16,558 nt of DNA from Fimenecus sp045531435 (GTDB taxonomy: Bacteria > Bacillota > Clostridia > Oscillospirales > Acutalibacteraceae). Location of the stretch: positions 1 through 16,558 of the forward strand of contig JAZSDZ010000076.1 of assembly GCA_045531435.1 (NCBI GenBank), given 5' to 3'. The position numbers were made by a program, and so were the translations under genes. Shown piece after piece: positions 1 through 6,633 of this stretch. Numbering within the stretch: position 1 is the first letter of the stretch; each line of letters opens with the position of its first letter. The notes beneath the pieces are model-generated. The model was not told the DNA's origin, ran no database searches, and saw nothing but the letters and a program-made list of their open reading frames with translations.

Positions 1-111
1 CATATTCAGCGTGGATATGATAACATAATCGAAAAATTACGTAGCTTGGGTGCGGATATTGAATTAAAAAACAGTCCTGATGACGAAAGAACCGTATTAA
101 GCGTAGGATAA
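1..111 (+). CDS. murA: UDP-N-acetylglucosamine 1-carboxyvinyltransferase, C-terminal fragment
   Basis: Only the last 36 codons lie in the window; the gene runs in from the left edge and stops at TAA 109-111. The translated tail begins HIQRGYDNIIEKLRSLGADI, which matches the conserved end of MurA (typically HIDRGYE..EKLR.LGA.I). MurA transfers enolpyruvate from PEP to UDP-GlcNAc in the cytoplasm, the first committed step of peptidoglycan synthesis. A short variable tail follows the conserved block, as in many Clostridia. The catalytic Cys loop is outside the window and cannot be checked. Its place just before a WalJ-like gene fits a cell-wall neighbourhood. EPSP synthase (AroA) shares the fold but does not end in this way. 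Confidence 0.85.
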   Translation, partial: HIQRGYDNIIEKLRSLGADIELKNSPDDERTVLSVG

Positions 112-123
112 AGTTAAGTAATT

Positions 124-157
124 AAGGGACGGTAATTGCACCGTCCTTTTGTTGTTT
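124..157 (+). terminator. Rho-independent terminator of murA
   Basis: The arms 124-133 and 140-149 pair over 10 bp (core GGACGGT/ACCGTCC, one G-T wobble) around a 6-nt loop. The T-rich tract TTTTGTTGTTTT follows. It starts 13 bases after the murA stop codon. Confidence 0.85.
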
Positions 158-170
158 TAATTAGGAATTA

Positions 171-199
171 TTGCGTAGTGGTAGGCTTATACGCCTGTA
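171..199. repeat. Short intergenic hairpin repeat, copy A
   Basis: The 29-bp stretch beginning TTGCGTAGTGG reappears on the same strand at 10750-10778 with 25 of 29 bases identical. It contains the hairpin GTAGGC-TTATAC-GCCTGT, with two G-T wobble pairs at the stem base. Both copies sit in intergenic space, so this looks like a small dispersed repeat. It lies between the murA terminator and the next gene. Confidence 0.6.
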
Positions 200-239
200 T
201 TCTTCAGTCATTCTTCATCACTTTGTTCCTCAGAATGAC
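199..239. repeat. Intergenic repeat fragment ending CTCAGAATGAC
   Basis: The segment has ATTCTTCA twice (199-206, 210-217) and ends in CTCAGAATGAC (229-239). The reverse complement of that 11-mer, GTCATTCTGAG, forms the last 11 bases of the window (16548-16558). From general knowledge, GTCATTCTGAG...GAAGAATC-type intergenic repeats are widespread in gut bacteria. Family membership here is inferred from the short match only. No convincing promoter for the following gene was found within it. Confidence 0.4.
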
Positions 240-269
240 AATTAAAACTAATAAATTGGAGAAATAAAA

Positions 270-1061
270 ATGGCAAAATTTTGTCCTTTGTTTTCATCAT
301 CAAACGGAAATTCCATATATATTGGTGGTGGCGACGAATCCCTTCTGATTGATGTGGGAATGACAGCTAAACAGATTGAACAAGCCCTTTATAATATTGG
401 TGTTGATGCTGATAGTGTGAAAAATATTTTTATCACTCACGAGCATAATGACCATGTAAAGGGTCTGAAGGTGTTTTCAAAAAAGCATAAGGTAAGAGCA
501 TTTATGACCGAAGGTACATATGAAGCACTTTCACAGAGCGACGCCCTTGACAATGTGTCAGAATGTTGTGTTATTAATCCCGATGGTGTGGATTTAGGCT
601 GTATGCACATAAAATCCTTTACCACATCTCACGATTCAAAAGAGCCTTGCGGATATACGGTTGAACTTGCAAACGGAAGAAAAATGGCAGTTGCAACTGA
701 TTTGGGTATTATGACGGATACAGTTTTTGATGCCATAAAAGGCTCGGACCTTGTTATGATTGAATCAAATCACGACATAAATATGCTTCAATGTGGTGGT
801 TATCCGTATATTTTAAAAAGAAGAATTTTAGGTGTAAAAGGTCACCTTTCAAATGACGATTGTGCTAAAACTGTTGCTAAGCTTTTAAAGAGTGGCACAA
901 CACGATTTTTCTTAGGACATTTAAGTCGTGAAAACAATGTGCCACAGCTTGCATATCAGACAAGTGTATGTGCCTTGTCCCTTGAAGGTGCAAGTGAAGG
1001 TGACGATTATCTTATCAGGGTTGCAAAGCCTGTGTGGGATGAAAAGGCGATGATATTATGA
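270..1061 (+). CDS. walJ: WalJ/YycJ-like MBL-fold metallohydrolase
   Basis: This 263-aa cytoplasmic protein has the metallo-beta-lactamase fold. The metal-binding HEHNDH motif (HxHxDH) is at residues 57-62, with further likely ligands at H121 (TSHD), D144 (ATDLG) and H216 (GHLSREN). The N-terminus FCPLFSSSNGNS is typical of the YycJ/WalJ group, which has proposed exonuclease or cell-wall-coordination roles in Bacillota. Its substrate here cannot be read from sequence. The start is ATG 270, preceded by GGAG at 258-261. The stop overlaps the rlmH start by 4 bp, so the two are probably translationally coupled. Placement after murA and near a two-component pair and HtrA matches wal-locus gene content. 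A different MBL-fold nuclease is the main alternative. Confidence 0.85.
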   Translation: MAKFCPLFSSSNGNSIYIGGGDESLLIDVGMTAKQIEQALYNIGVDADSVKNIFITHEHNDHVKGLKVFSKKHKVRAFMTEGTYEALSQSDALDNVSECCVINPDGVDLGCMHIKSFTTSHDSKEPCGYTVELANGRKMAVATDLGIMTDTVFDAIKGSDLVMIESNHDINMLQCGGYPYILKRRILGVKGHLSNDDCAKTVAKLLKSGTTRFFLGHLSRENNVPQLAYQTSVCALSLEGASEGDDYLIRVAKPVWDEKAMIL

Positions 1062-1540
1062 TGAATGTTCATCTTATAGTTTTGGGAAAGCTTAAAGAAA
1101 AATATATGAAGGATTTTTCGGCTGAATATGAAAAAAGGCTTTCTGCATATTGTAAATTGACGGTTATGGAATTAGAGCCTGTGAAGCTTTCCGATAACCC
1201 GTCACAGAGTGAAATTCAAAATGCACTCTCAAAAGAAACGCAGATGATAATTGCGAAAATTCCGAAAAATTCCTATGTTTTCTCTATGTGTATTGAGGGT
1301 AAGCAGATGTCTAGTGAGGAGTTATCCCAAAAATTTGACGATATTGCACTTATGGGGAAAAGCAGTGTCGTTTTTATAATCGGCAGTTCATTCGGTCTTT
1401 CAGATGAAATTAAAAAAATGTCGGATTTTAAATTTTCAATGTCAAAAATGACTTTTCCCCACAAATTGGCTCGAATAATGCTTACGGAACAGATATACAG
1501 GGGCTTTTCCATAAGCAATAATGGAAAATATCACAAATAA
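1058..1540 (+). CDS. rlmH: 23S rRNA (pseudouridine1915-N3)-methyltransferase RlmH
   Basis: This 160-aa protein is close to the usual RlmH length of about 155-160. RlmH is a SPOUT-fold enzyme that uses S-adenosylmethionine to methylate pseudouridine 1915 in helix 69 of 23S rRNA. Diagnostic pieces are the N-terminal LIVLGKLKEKYMKDFSAEYE, the cofactor-knot motif FIIGSSFGLSDEI (near residues 107-119), and the C-terminal LARIMLTEQIYRGFSI ending in YHK, which is the hallmark end of the family. Most family members have IGG where this one has IGS, a mild variant. The ATG at 1058 overlaps the upstream stop; ATG 1061 is a possible alternative. A weak AAAGG lies about 11 bases upstream, so expression probably depends on coupling. 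Confidence 0.93.
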   Translation: MMNVHLIVLGKLKEKYMKDFSAEYEKRLSAYCKLTVMELEPVKLSDNPSQSEIQNALSKETQMIIAKIPKNSYVFSMCIEGKQMSSEELSQKFDDIALMGKSSVVFIIGSSFGLSDEIKKMSDFKFSMSKMTFPHKLARIMLTEQIYRGFSISNNGKYHK

Positions 1541-1558
1541 TTTATAAATTGACAAAAC

Positions 1559-1594
1559 TTTGTTTTCAATTTGTTCAAAATTATAGAGTATGAT
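1559..1594 (+). promoter_or_regulatory. Promoter with 11-bp direct-repeat operator for the two-component operon
   Basis: Two adjacent 11-bp half-sites, TTTGTTTTCAA (1559-1569) and TTTGTTCAAAA (1570-1580), lie just before the -10-like boxes TATAGA (1582-1587) and TATGAT (1589-1594). They embed TGTTTT-N5-TGTTCA, close to the TGTWAH-N5-TGTWAH site known for WalR. A TTGACA at 1549-1554 is not spaced to serve as -35 for these boxes. The layout suggests an OmpR-family activator binding in place of a -35, perhaps autoregulation. This is inferred from sequence only. Confidence 0.5.
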
Positions 1595-1633
1595 TTGAAT
1601 AAATCAAATATTAATTTGAGGAGGTTTGCGGTT

Positions 1634-2329
1634 ATGCAGAAAGAAAAAATTCTTGTTGTTGATGACGAAAAAAATATTTGCGACTTATTGAGAATGTACC
1701 TTGAAAAAGAGGGGTATTCAGTTGTTATGGCACACAACGGTATTGATGCTGTAAGTATGTTTAATTCAGAAAATCCTGACCTTGTTCTTCTTGATATTAT
1801 GCTTCCTCAGCTTGACGGATGGCAGGTTTGTCGTGAAATCAGAAAGACAAGTGAAAAGCCTATTATTATGCTCACTGCAAAGGATGAGGTTTTTGACAAG
1901 GTTTTAGGTCTTGAGCTTGGTGCTGACGACTATGTGACAAAGCCTTTCGATACAAAGGAAATTATTGCAAGAATAAAGGCAGTGCTTCGTCGTACATCTG
2001 TTGTTAAGGAAACAGAGATGAAAGAGGTAAAATACGACAAGTTATCAGTTAATATTACAAATTATGAGTTAACGGTTGACGGTGTTGTTATTGACACTCC
2101 ACCTAAGGAATTGGAGCTTATCTATTATCTTGCAAGTAACCCTGACCGAGTTTTCACTCGTGACCAGCTTCTTGATGATGTGTGGGGCTTCGATTATTAC
2201 GGTGACAGCCGTACAGTTGATGTGCATATCAAACGACTTCGTGACAAGCTTAAAGGCGTTTCTGATGAATGGGAATTAAGAACAATCTGGAGCGTCGGAT
2301 ATAAATTTGAAACACATGGCAAAAAATAA
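1634..2329 (+). CDS. OmpR/PhoB-family response regulator (WalR/PhoP-like)
   Basis: This is a 231-aa cytoplasmic DNA-binding regulator. The receiver domain (about 4-118) has the acidic pair D10/D11, phosphoacceptor D54 (LVLLDIMLP), T81 and K103 (VTKPF). The C-terminal winged helix (about 132-228) carries the recognition stretch SRTVDVHIKRLRDKL and ends WSVGYKFE. ATG 1634 is chosen because GAGGAGG at 1618-1624 lies 9 bases before it; an upstream in-frame start at 1571 would place this Shine-Dalgarno inside the gene and add residues foreign to the family. It overlaps the kinase gene, its obvious partner. Neighbouring WalJ-like, RlmH and HtrA genes suggest a WalR-like role in wall homeostasis, but other OmpR-type subfamilies cannot be excluded. 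Confidence 0.93.
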   Translation: MQKEKILVVDDEKNICDLLRMYLEKEGYSVVMAHNGIDAVSMFNSENPDLVLLDIMLPQLDGWQVCREIRKTSEKPIIMLTAKDEVFDKVLGLELGADDYVTKPFDTKEIIARIKAVLRRTSVVKETEMKEVKYDKLSVNITNYELTVDGVVIDTPPKELELIYYLASNPDRVFTRDQLLDDVWGFDYYGDSRTVDVHIKRLRDKLKGVSDEWELRTIWSVGYKFETHGKK

Positions 2330-3851
2330 TTTTATTAAAAGACGAGTGTTAAGAATCGGGCGATTTTTCACCCATCTGCCTCTGTTTGCAAAATACCTGA
2401 CGGTTATTACGGCGTTGATGCTTGTAAGCTATCTTGTTTTAGCATCTTCTCTTACTGTGTTTTTGTCAAATCGTTGGGCAAGAGAAACACAGGAGCTTTT
2501 GCAGGTAAATGTGAAACAGAGTGCTGAGAATACGGAACATCTTCTTTCTAATTGTCGTACTCGTGAGGATGCGGAGGATGCCCTTATCATAATGTGCAAC
2601 AATGTCGGTGTTACGGCAACTGCCATTGATACGGATATTTTCTTTGTGAATCACGAAGGTAAGGTTATTATCTGTCGTGAGGATTTTCTCTACAATTATT
2701 CACCGAACAGTGATGGCTGTCTTGTTCACAGCGGATACAAATTGCCTGAATATATAATGGAGCAGGTTGCAAAGGGTGAATACTTCAGTAGTGATGAAAT
2801 AGAAGGTCTTTTTACTGAAGATACCTTTTTTGCAGGATATCCTGTATATATGAATGATACTTTTGTAGGTGCATATTTTGCAAGTATGCCTGTTTCAGTA
2901 AAGCTTAAGGCATATGCATCAAATATGGTGGGAATGTATTTCTGGTCGGCAATGTTTGCTGCGGCACTTTCATTCCTTGTAATTTATGCATTTACTGCAA
3001 AACTTACTAACCCATTGCGACAGATGTCCAATGCTACAAAGTCCTATGCACAAGGAGATTTCAGTAAACGAGTCAATGTCCGTGGGTCTGATGAATTGGC
3101 AGAATTGTGTCAGTCCTTTAATCAGATGGCAACAGCACTTTCCGTGCTTGAATCATCACGACGAAGCTTCGTTGCAAATGTTTCGCACGAATTAAAAACA
3201 CCAATGACAACGATTGGTGGCTTCATTGACGGTATGCTTGACGGTACAATTCCACCTGAAAAGCACGAGGAATATTTAGGGATTGTTTCTGCAGAGGTGA
3301 AACGACTTTCAAGGCTTGTTACATCTATGCTTAATCTTTCAAAAATGGAAGCAGGAGAATTGGATATCAAGCCGTCAAATATTGATATTTCACAACTGCT
3401 TATAAACTGTATGCTCACCTTTGAGCAGGAAATTGAAAAGAAAAATATCACTATAAACGGATTTGAGAATTTACAGCAGAAGTTGATATTTGCTGACCGT
3501 GATATGATTTATCAGGTTGTGTATAACCTTATTGATAATGCAGTGAAATTCACCAACGAAAACGGAACGATTACCGTAATTGTGGGTGAAACAAAGGATA
3601 GAAAAGATTTTGTTTCCATTGAAAATACAGGAGAAGGAATTTCTCAGGAAGAGACAGGAAGAATCTTTGAACGCTTCTACAAAGTGGATAAATCAAGAAG
3701 CTATGATGTAAAAAGTGCAGGTCTTGGACTCTACCTTTGTAAGACAATTATTGAAATGCACAGGGGAAGGATTTTTGCTGAAAGTCAGAAGGGTAAATTT
3801 ACACGATTTACTTTTGTTCTTCCTAAAAACAATGGCAAAACCGGAGGATAA
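2316..3851 (+). CDS. Membrane sensor histidine kinase (HAMP-HisKA-HATPase)
   Basis: This 511-aa kinase should phosphorylate the preceding regulator. The order is: basic N-terminus, TM1 (about 28-50), an extracellular sensor of about 150 residues, TM2 (about 205-227), HAMP (about 228-280), HisKA with SHELKTPMTT (H291), then an HATPase domain with N box NLIDNAVKFT, the NTGEGI box and G2 box AGLGLYL. The sensor stretch (IFFVNHEGKV to YPVYMNDTFVGAYF) resembles a Cache/PDC-type domain, which is an inference. Unlike typical WalK there is no cytoplasmic PAS domain. The G1 box has Asn where Asp is canonical, a variant seen in Bacillota kinases. ATG 2316 is preferred; TTG 2307 is in frame and would add three residues. 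The start lies inside the regulator gene, so translation is probably coupled. Confidence 0.92.
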   Translation: MAKNNFIKRRVLRIGRFFTHLPLFAKYLTVITALMLVSYLVLASSLTVFLSNRWARETQELLQVNVKQSAENTEHLLSNCRTREDAEDALIIMCNNVGVTATAIDTDIFFVNHEGKVIICREDFLYNYSPNSDGCLVHSGYKLPEYIMEQVAKGEYFSSDEIEGLFTEDTFFAGYPVYMNDTFVGAYFASMPVSVKLKAYASNMVGMYFWSAMFAAALSFLVIYAFTAKLTNPLRQMSNATKSYAQGDFSKRVNVRGSDELAELCQSFNQMATALSVLESSRRSFVANVSHELKTPMTTIGGFIDGMLDGTIPPEKHEEYLGIVSAEVKRLSRLVTSMLNLSKMEAGELDIKPSNIDISQLLINCMLTFEQEIEKKNITINGFENLQQKLIFADRDMIYQVVYNLIDNAVKFTNENGTITVIVGETKDRKDFVSIENTGEGISQEETGRIFERFYKVDKSRSYDVKSAGLGLYLCKTIIEMHRGRIFAESQKGKFTRFTFVLPKNNGKTGG

Positions 3852-3854
3852 CTT

Positions 3855-5375
3855 ATGGATGAGAATATGAACAGAGAATTTGATATTGGTGGCGAAAAAG
3901 AGAGAAAAACAACTTCATCTGAAAATAACTCATGGCAGGCAGATGGATATAGACAGACTCAGCCTGAAAACAATTCGTGGCAGTCAGGTGAGTACAGACA
4001 GGCTCCACCTGAAAACAATCAGACTTATGGTGAAAGACCTGTAACTCCACCAACGGGATATTCATCAAGCTATAACCCACATTACACATATAACAGTCAG
4101 GGTAGTCAGTATATGCCGTATGGCAGTTATAACTATGGAAATAATCAACCACCACAGAAGAAAAAGTCAAAGGGCAAGAAAAAAGGTGGTGTGATAGCAA
4201 CATTCATAATTATATTTGTGGTTGTTTTTGCTTTAGGAGTTATTTTTTCAACTTTCGGTAATGACAATAAGCCACAGAACGGTACACAGAACAGTGGCGA
4301 CGATACACAGATGAATCTTGTTGAATCACCAACAAAGGAAACAATCAATGCAGAGGATGTTTCATCAGCAGGTGATGTTTATAAAAAAGTAAAGGACAGT
4401 TCTGTCGGTATACTTGTTTATACAAGAAATCAGCAGTCAATTTATTCCGAAGGTACCGGAGTTGTAATGGGACTTAACAGCAAAAAGGACTCAACATACA
4501 TTATCACTTGTGCTCATGTTATTGATGCAAAAAATGCACAAATTATCGTGCAGAGTGCCGATGGTACACAGTATGATGCTTTTGTTGTTGGTGCTGATGC
4601 AAAGACTGATATCGGACTTTTAAGGGTAAACACAACAGACCTTCAGGCTGCTGAATTTACTGTTTCTGACCAGCTTGCAGTAGGTGATACAGTGTATGCA
4701 ATCGGTAATCCCGGTGGAACACAGTTCTTCGGCTCATTTACAAACGGAATGGTTTCTGCAATCGGCAGACCGATTAACAGCCCTGTCGGATATGAAGTTT
4801 CTTGTATCCAGCATACTGCAGCCATAAATCCCGGTAACTCAGGTGGCGCACTTGTGAATGAATATGGTCAGGTTGTAGGCATAAATTCTTCAAAAATTGC
4901 AGCTTATGATTATGAGGGTATGGGATTTGCAGTGCCTACATCAACAGTAAAGGAAGTTGTTGACGAGCTTATTAAAAATGGCTATGTTTCAAATCGCCCT
5001 GTGCTCGGTGTAACATTTATTCCTGCAACACAGAATCAGACATATTCAATTATTGTAAAGGCTAATAAGCTTCCTGCAGGTGCAATAGTAATTGACAGCA
5101 TTATGAACGGCAGTGACCTTCTTAACACAGAGGTTAAGGAAGGGGATATGATTATCGGTGTCAACGGAAAGGACCTTGACACATACGACATCTTGCTCGA
5201 GGTAATTGAAAACGGCAAGGTAGGAGATGCACTCACCCTGACAATTTGTCGAGTGGATGCAAATTATAACATTACAATATTTGATGTTTCTGTAAAGCTT
5301 GTTGAGGATTCAATGACATCTTCACCACAGGAAGAAATAACAGAAAATGACTTCTATTTCCCATTTGGAAACTAA
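3855..5375 (+). CDS. htrA: Membrane-anchored HtrA/DegP-type serine protease with PDZ domain
   Basis: This 506-aa surface quality-control protease starts 3 bp after the kinase stop, with GGAGG at 3843-3847. The first ~100 residues are polar, rich in N/Q/Y/P and predicted cytoplasmic. A basic stretch (KKKSKGKKK) and one TM segment (about 113-132) follow. The trypsin-like domain has the triad H221 (TCAHVID), D252 (KTDIGLLRV) and S329 (NPGNSGGAL). A PDZ domain runs from about 385 to 480, with EGDMIIGVNGKDL at its core. HtrA proteins degrade or refold misfolded exported proteins. Placement right behind the kinase suggests it is an effector of that system. C219 beside the catalytic His is unusual. 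The N-terminal tail holds a 15-residue tandem repeat, listed separately. Confidence 0.95.
   Translation: MDENMNREFDIGGEKERKTTSSENNSWQADGYRQTQPENNSWQSGEYRQAPPENNQTYGERPVTPPTGYSSSYNPHYTYNSQGSQYMPYGSYNYGNNQPPQKKKSKGKKKGGVIATFIIIFVVVFALGVIFSTFGNDNKPQNGTQNSGDDTQMNLVESPTKETINAEDVSSAGDVYKKVKDSSVGILVYTRNQQSIYSEGTGVVMGLNSKKDSTYIITCAHVIDAKNAQIIVQSADGTQYDAFVVGADAKTDIGLLRVNTTDLQAAEFTVSDQLAVGDTVYAIGNPGGTQFFGSFTNGMVSAIGRPINSPVGYEVSCIQHTAAINPGNSGGALVNEYGQVVGINSSKIAAYDYEGMGFAVPTSTVKEVVDELIKNGYVSNRPVLGVTFIPATQNQTYSIIVKANKLPAGAIVIDSIMNGSDLLNTEVKEGDMIIGVNGKDLDTYDILLEVIENGKVGDALTLTICRVDANYNITIFDVSVKLVEDSMTSSPQEEITENDFYFPFGN
3921..4010 (+). repeat. 45-bp tandem repeat encoding a 15-residue motif in the HtrA tail
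   Basis: Residues 23-37 (ENNSWQADGYRQTQP) and 38-52 (ENNSWQSGEYRQAPP) are adjacent copies, followed by a partial third beginning ENN. The DNA copies differ at several silent positions (aataac/aacaat, tca/tcg), so the duplication is not recent and the amino-acid pattern seems to be kept. Confidence 0.85.
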
Positions 5376-5387
5376 ATATGACACCGT

Positions 5388-5418
5388 ATGGCGGGGCTTC
5401 GGCTCCGCTATATTTTTT
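5388..5418 (+). terminator. Rho-independent terminator after htrA
   Basis: The 10-bp stem 5388-5397/5402-5411 (ATGGCGGGGC with GCTCCGCTAT, two G-T pairs) closes a TTCG tetraloop and is followed by TTTTTT at 5413-5418. It lies 12 bases past the htrA stop and ends the murA-to-htrA block. Confidence 0.92.
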
Positions 5419-5436
5419 GTGAATTATCATTTATAG

Positions 5437-5479
5437 GGATGTTGCCTTCCCTTTGAGGAGAAGCCTCCCTACAACATCC
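5437..5479. other. Long intergenic stem-loop of unknown role
   Basis: GGATGTTG (5437-5444) pairs perfectly with CAACATCC (5472-5479). Inside is a second small stem, GAGG (5455-5458) with CCTC (5464-5467). There is no T tract, so it is not a standard terminator. It may be a dispersed repeat or a structured RNA element. The 193 bases between the htrA terminator and padR hold only this element and the padR promoter. Confidence 0.35.
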
Positions 5480-5538
5480 AATTTATCGGACAAAACGATT
5501 CGTATTTATTAACAAACTATTAAATTTTAAAAACTATC

Positions 5539-5578
5539 TTGCAATAAACAATAGTGTATGATAATATGATAGTATAAT
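5539..5578 (+). promoter_or_regulatory. padR promoter region with TATGATA direct repeats
   Basis: A perfect -10 TATAAT lies at 5573-5578, 33 bases before the padR ATG, without a good -35. TTGCAA at 5539-5544 pairs at 17-bp spacing with TAATAT (5562-5567) as an alternative. Two TATGATA copies (5557-5563, 5565-5571) repeat with an 8-bp period across this area and could be part of an operator, possibly for PadR itself. The exact start site is uncertain. Confidence 0.45.
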
Positions 5579-5611
5579 CCCATATAATTAATGGAAAAAG
5601 GAGGGCAGGAT

Positions 5612-5926
5612 ATGAATACACAGTTCAAAAAAGGCGTTCTGGAGCTTTGTGCATTGACTTACCTTATGACAGGTGACAGGTACGGATACGAACTTGCCCA
5701 TATGCTTGGTAAGAAAATGACCGTTGCCGAGGGTTCGGTTTATCCGATGCTTAAAAGGTTGCAGAATGAGGGATATTTTGACTCATATTTAAAGGAATCG
5801 CCATCAGGTCCTGCACGAAAATATTACAGAATAACGGTCAAGGGCGTTAATCGTCAGAAAATGTTGCAGGAGCAATGGTTTGAATTTACAGAACAGGTTA
5901 ATTCGTTCTTTGAGGGGGTAGAGTAA
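5612..5926 (+). CDS. PadR-family transcriptional regulator
   Basis: This 104-aa winged-helix repressor is the usual length of short PadR proteins. Diagnostic parts are FKKGVLELCALTYL at the N-terminus, GDRYGYELAHML, the recognition segment EGSVYPMLKRLQNEGYF, and the wing with GPARKYYRITVKG. ATG 5612 is chosen because AGGAGGG (5599-5605) sits 6 bases upstream; the in-frame ATG at 5591 would bury that site within the gene. Its stop overlaps the next start (TAATG). PadR genes are commonly paired with HAAS-domain membrane proteins and control their own operon, which fits here. The signal is not evident from sequence. Confidence 0.93.
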   Translation: MNTQFKKGVLELCALTYLMTGDRYGYELAHMLGKKMTVAEGSVYPMLKRLQNEGYFDSYLKESPSGPARKYYRITVKGVNRQKMLQEQWFEFTEQVNSFFEGVE

Positions 5927-6414
5927 TGAAAAAAATTGACTTTCTGAACGAACTTTATAATTATTTATCACCTTTGTCAAAAAAAGAGAAGAATGAAATT
6001 CTTGATGATTTCCGTGCACATTTCCGTGAAGGTGAAATGGCGGGAAAAACTGAAGAACAGATTTGTGACGAGCTTGGCTCACCTTATGAATGTGCAAAAA
6101 TGTATGTTGGTGACAGTATAAAAGACAAAAGAGTCAGTTCCGACCCCAACAAAAAGCCAAACAAGACAATCTGGACTCTTGCATTTTTCTGGAATGTATT
6201 TCAGGCATTTTTCTCAATTCCGATTACTCTTTGTTTGTTCCTTGCAGCAGCCATAATGATTGTTGTGTATTGCTTTATTGTACCTGCAATCGGTTCTGTT
6301 GCATTTCTTGTGTTTGCAATAGCATCAGTGAGTACGGTTTTCTGTCTTGCAGTCATAACACTATTGTGGACAGCAATACAGATAAAAGAATGTATTAAAA
6401 GAATCAACGAATAG
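5926..6414 (+). CDS. HAAS (DUF1700) domain membrane protein
   Basis: This 162-aa protein has an N-terminal cytoplasmic HAAS-type domain (about 1-65): an alpha-helical pattern of FLNELYNYLSPLSKKEKNEI, an acidic FRAHFREG segment, and EEQICDELGSPYECAKMY. A basic linker and three likely membrane segments follow (about 86-112, 113-132 and 134-153). Such proteins are very often encoded directly after a PadR regulator and are proposed to sense or transmit envelope signals; their biochemistry is poorly known. GAGGGGG at 5912-5918 serves as ribosome site. The 1-bp overlap with padR (TAATG) indicates one transcript and coupled translation. Confidence 0.85.
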   Translation: MKKIDFLNELYNYLSPLSKKEKNEILDDFRAHFREGEMAGKTEEQICDELGSPYECAKMYVGDSIKDKRVSSDPNKKPNKTIWTLAFFWNVFQAFFSIPITLCLFLAAAIMIVVYCFIVPAIGSVAFLVFAIASVSTVFCLAVITLLWTAIQIKECIKRINE

Positions 6415-6429
6415 TGGGGGGATTATATA

Positions 6430-6618
6430 ATGAAAAAAGCAATAATTACATTTATTATACTTTTCTGCATTTCACTTTTTACCACTATCGTAAGTGGCGT
6501 TGTCTGTGGTGGCGAACTCATAAAAACAGGCATTGAATACGGAATTGAACAGTACAGAGAGTATAAAGCAGAACAATTTGAAATGAATAATATCAATGAT
6601 ATGATTGAAATGGCATAA
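6430..6618 (+). CDS. Small single-pass membrane protein, unknown function
   Basis: This 62-aa protein is not recognised. Residues 1-3 (MKK) and a hydrophobic helix (about 4-25) form a signal-anchor, followed by a polar tail rich in E, Y and N. Cys26 follows the helix, but the residues before it (GVV) do not make a lipobox, so a lipoprotein is unlikely. A strong GGGGGG ribosome site (6416-6421) sits 8 bases before the ATG, which supports real translation. It lies 15 bp after the HAAS gene and 15 bp before the next likely start, as part of the same operon. In similar PadR operons this slot can hold small accessory membrane proteins. Confidence 0.65.
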   Translation: MKKAIITFIILFCISLFTTIVSGVVCGGELIKTGIEYGIEQYREYKAEQFEMNNINDMIEMA

Positions 6619-6633
6619 TCGGTAAGGATGGGT

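Noticed and set aside
1571..1633. Upstream TTG-type start for the response regulator
   Set aside because: The extra residues are unlike any receiver domain and overlap the operator and -10 boxes. GAGGAGG points to ATG 1634.
3921..4010. Possible CRISPR-like repeats
   Set aside because: The repeats are adjacent without spacers and lie in frame within a coding region.
3853..4203. Minus-strand open frame opposite the HtrA tail
   Set aside because: Its composition simply mirrors the repetitive N/Q/Y/P codons of htrA, and there is no ribosome site.
5591..5611. Earlier in-frame ATG for padR
   Set aside because: Using it would place the AGGAGGG ribosome site inside the gene. The ATG at 5612 has ideal spacing and the family N-terminus.
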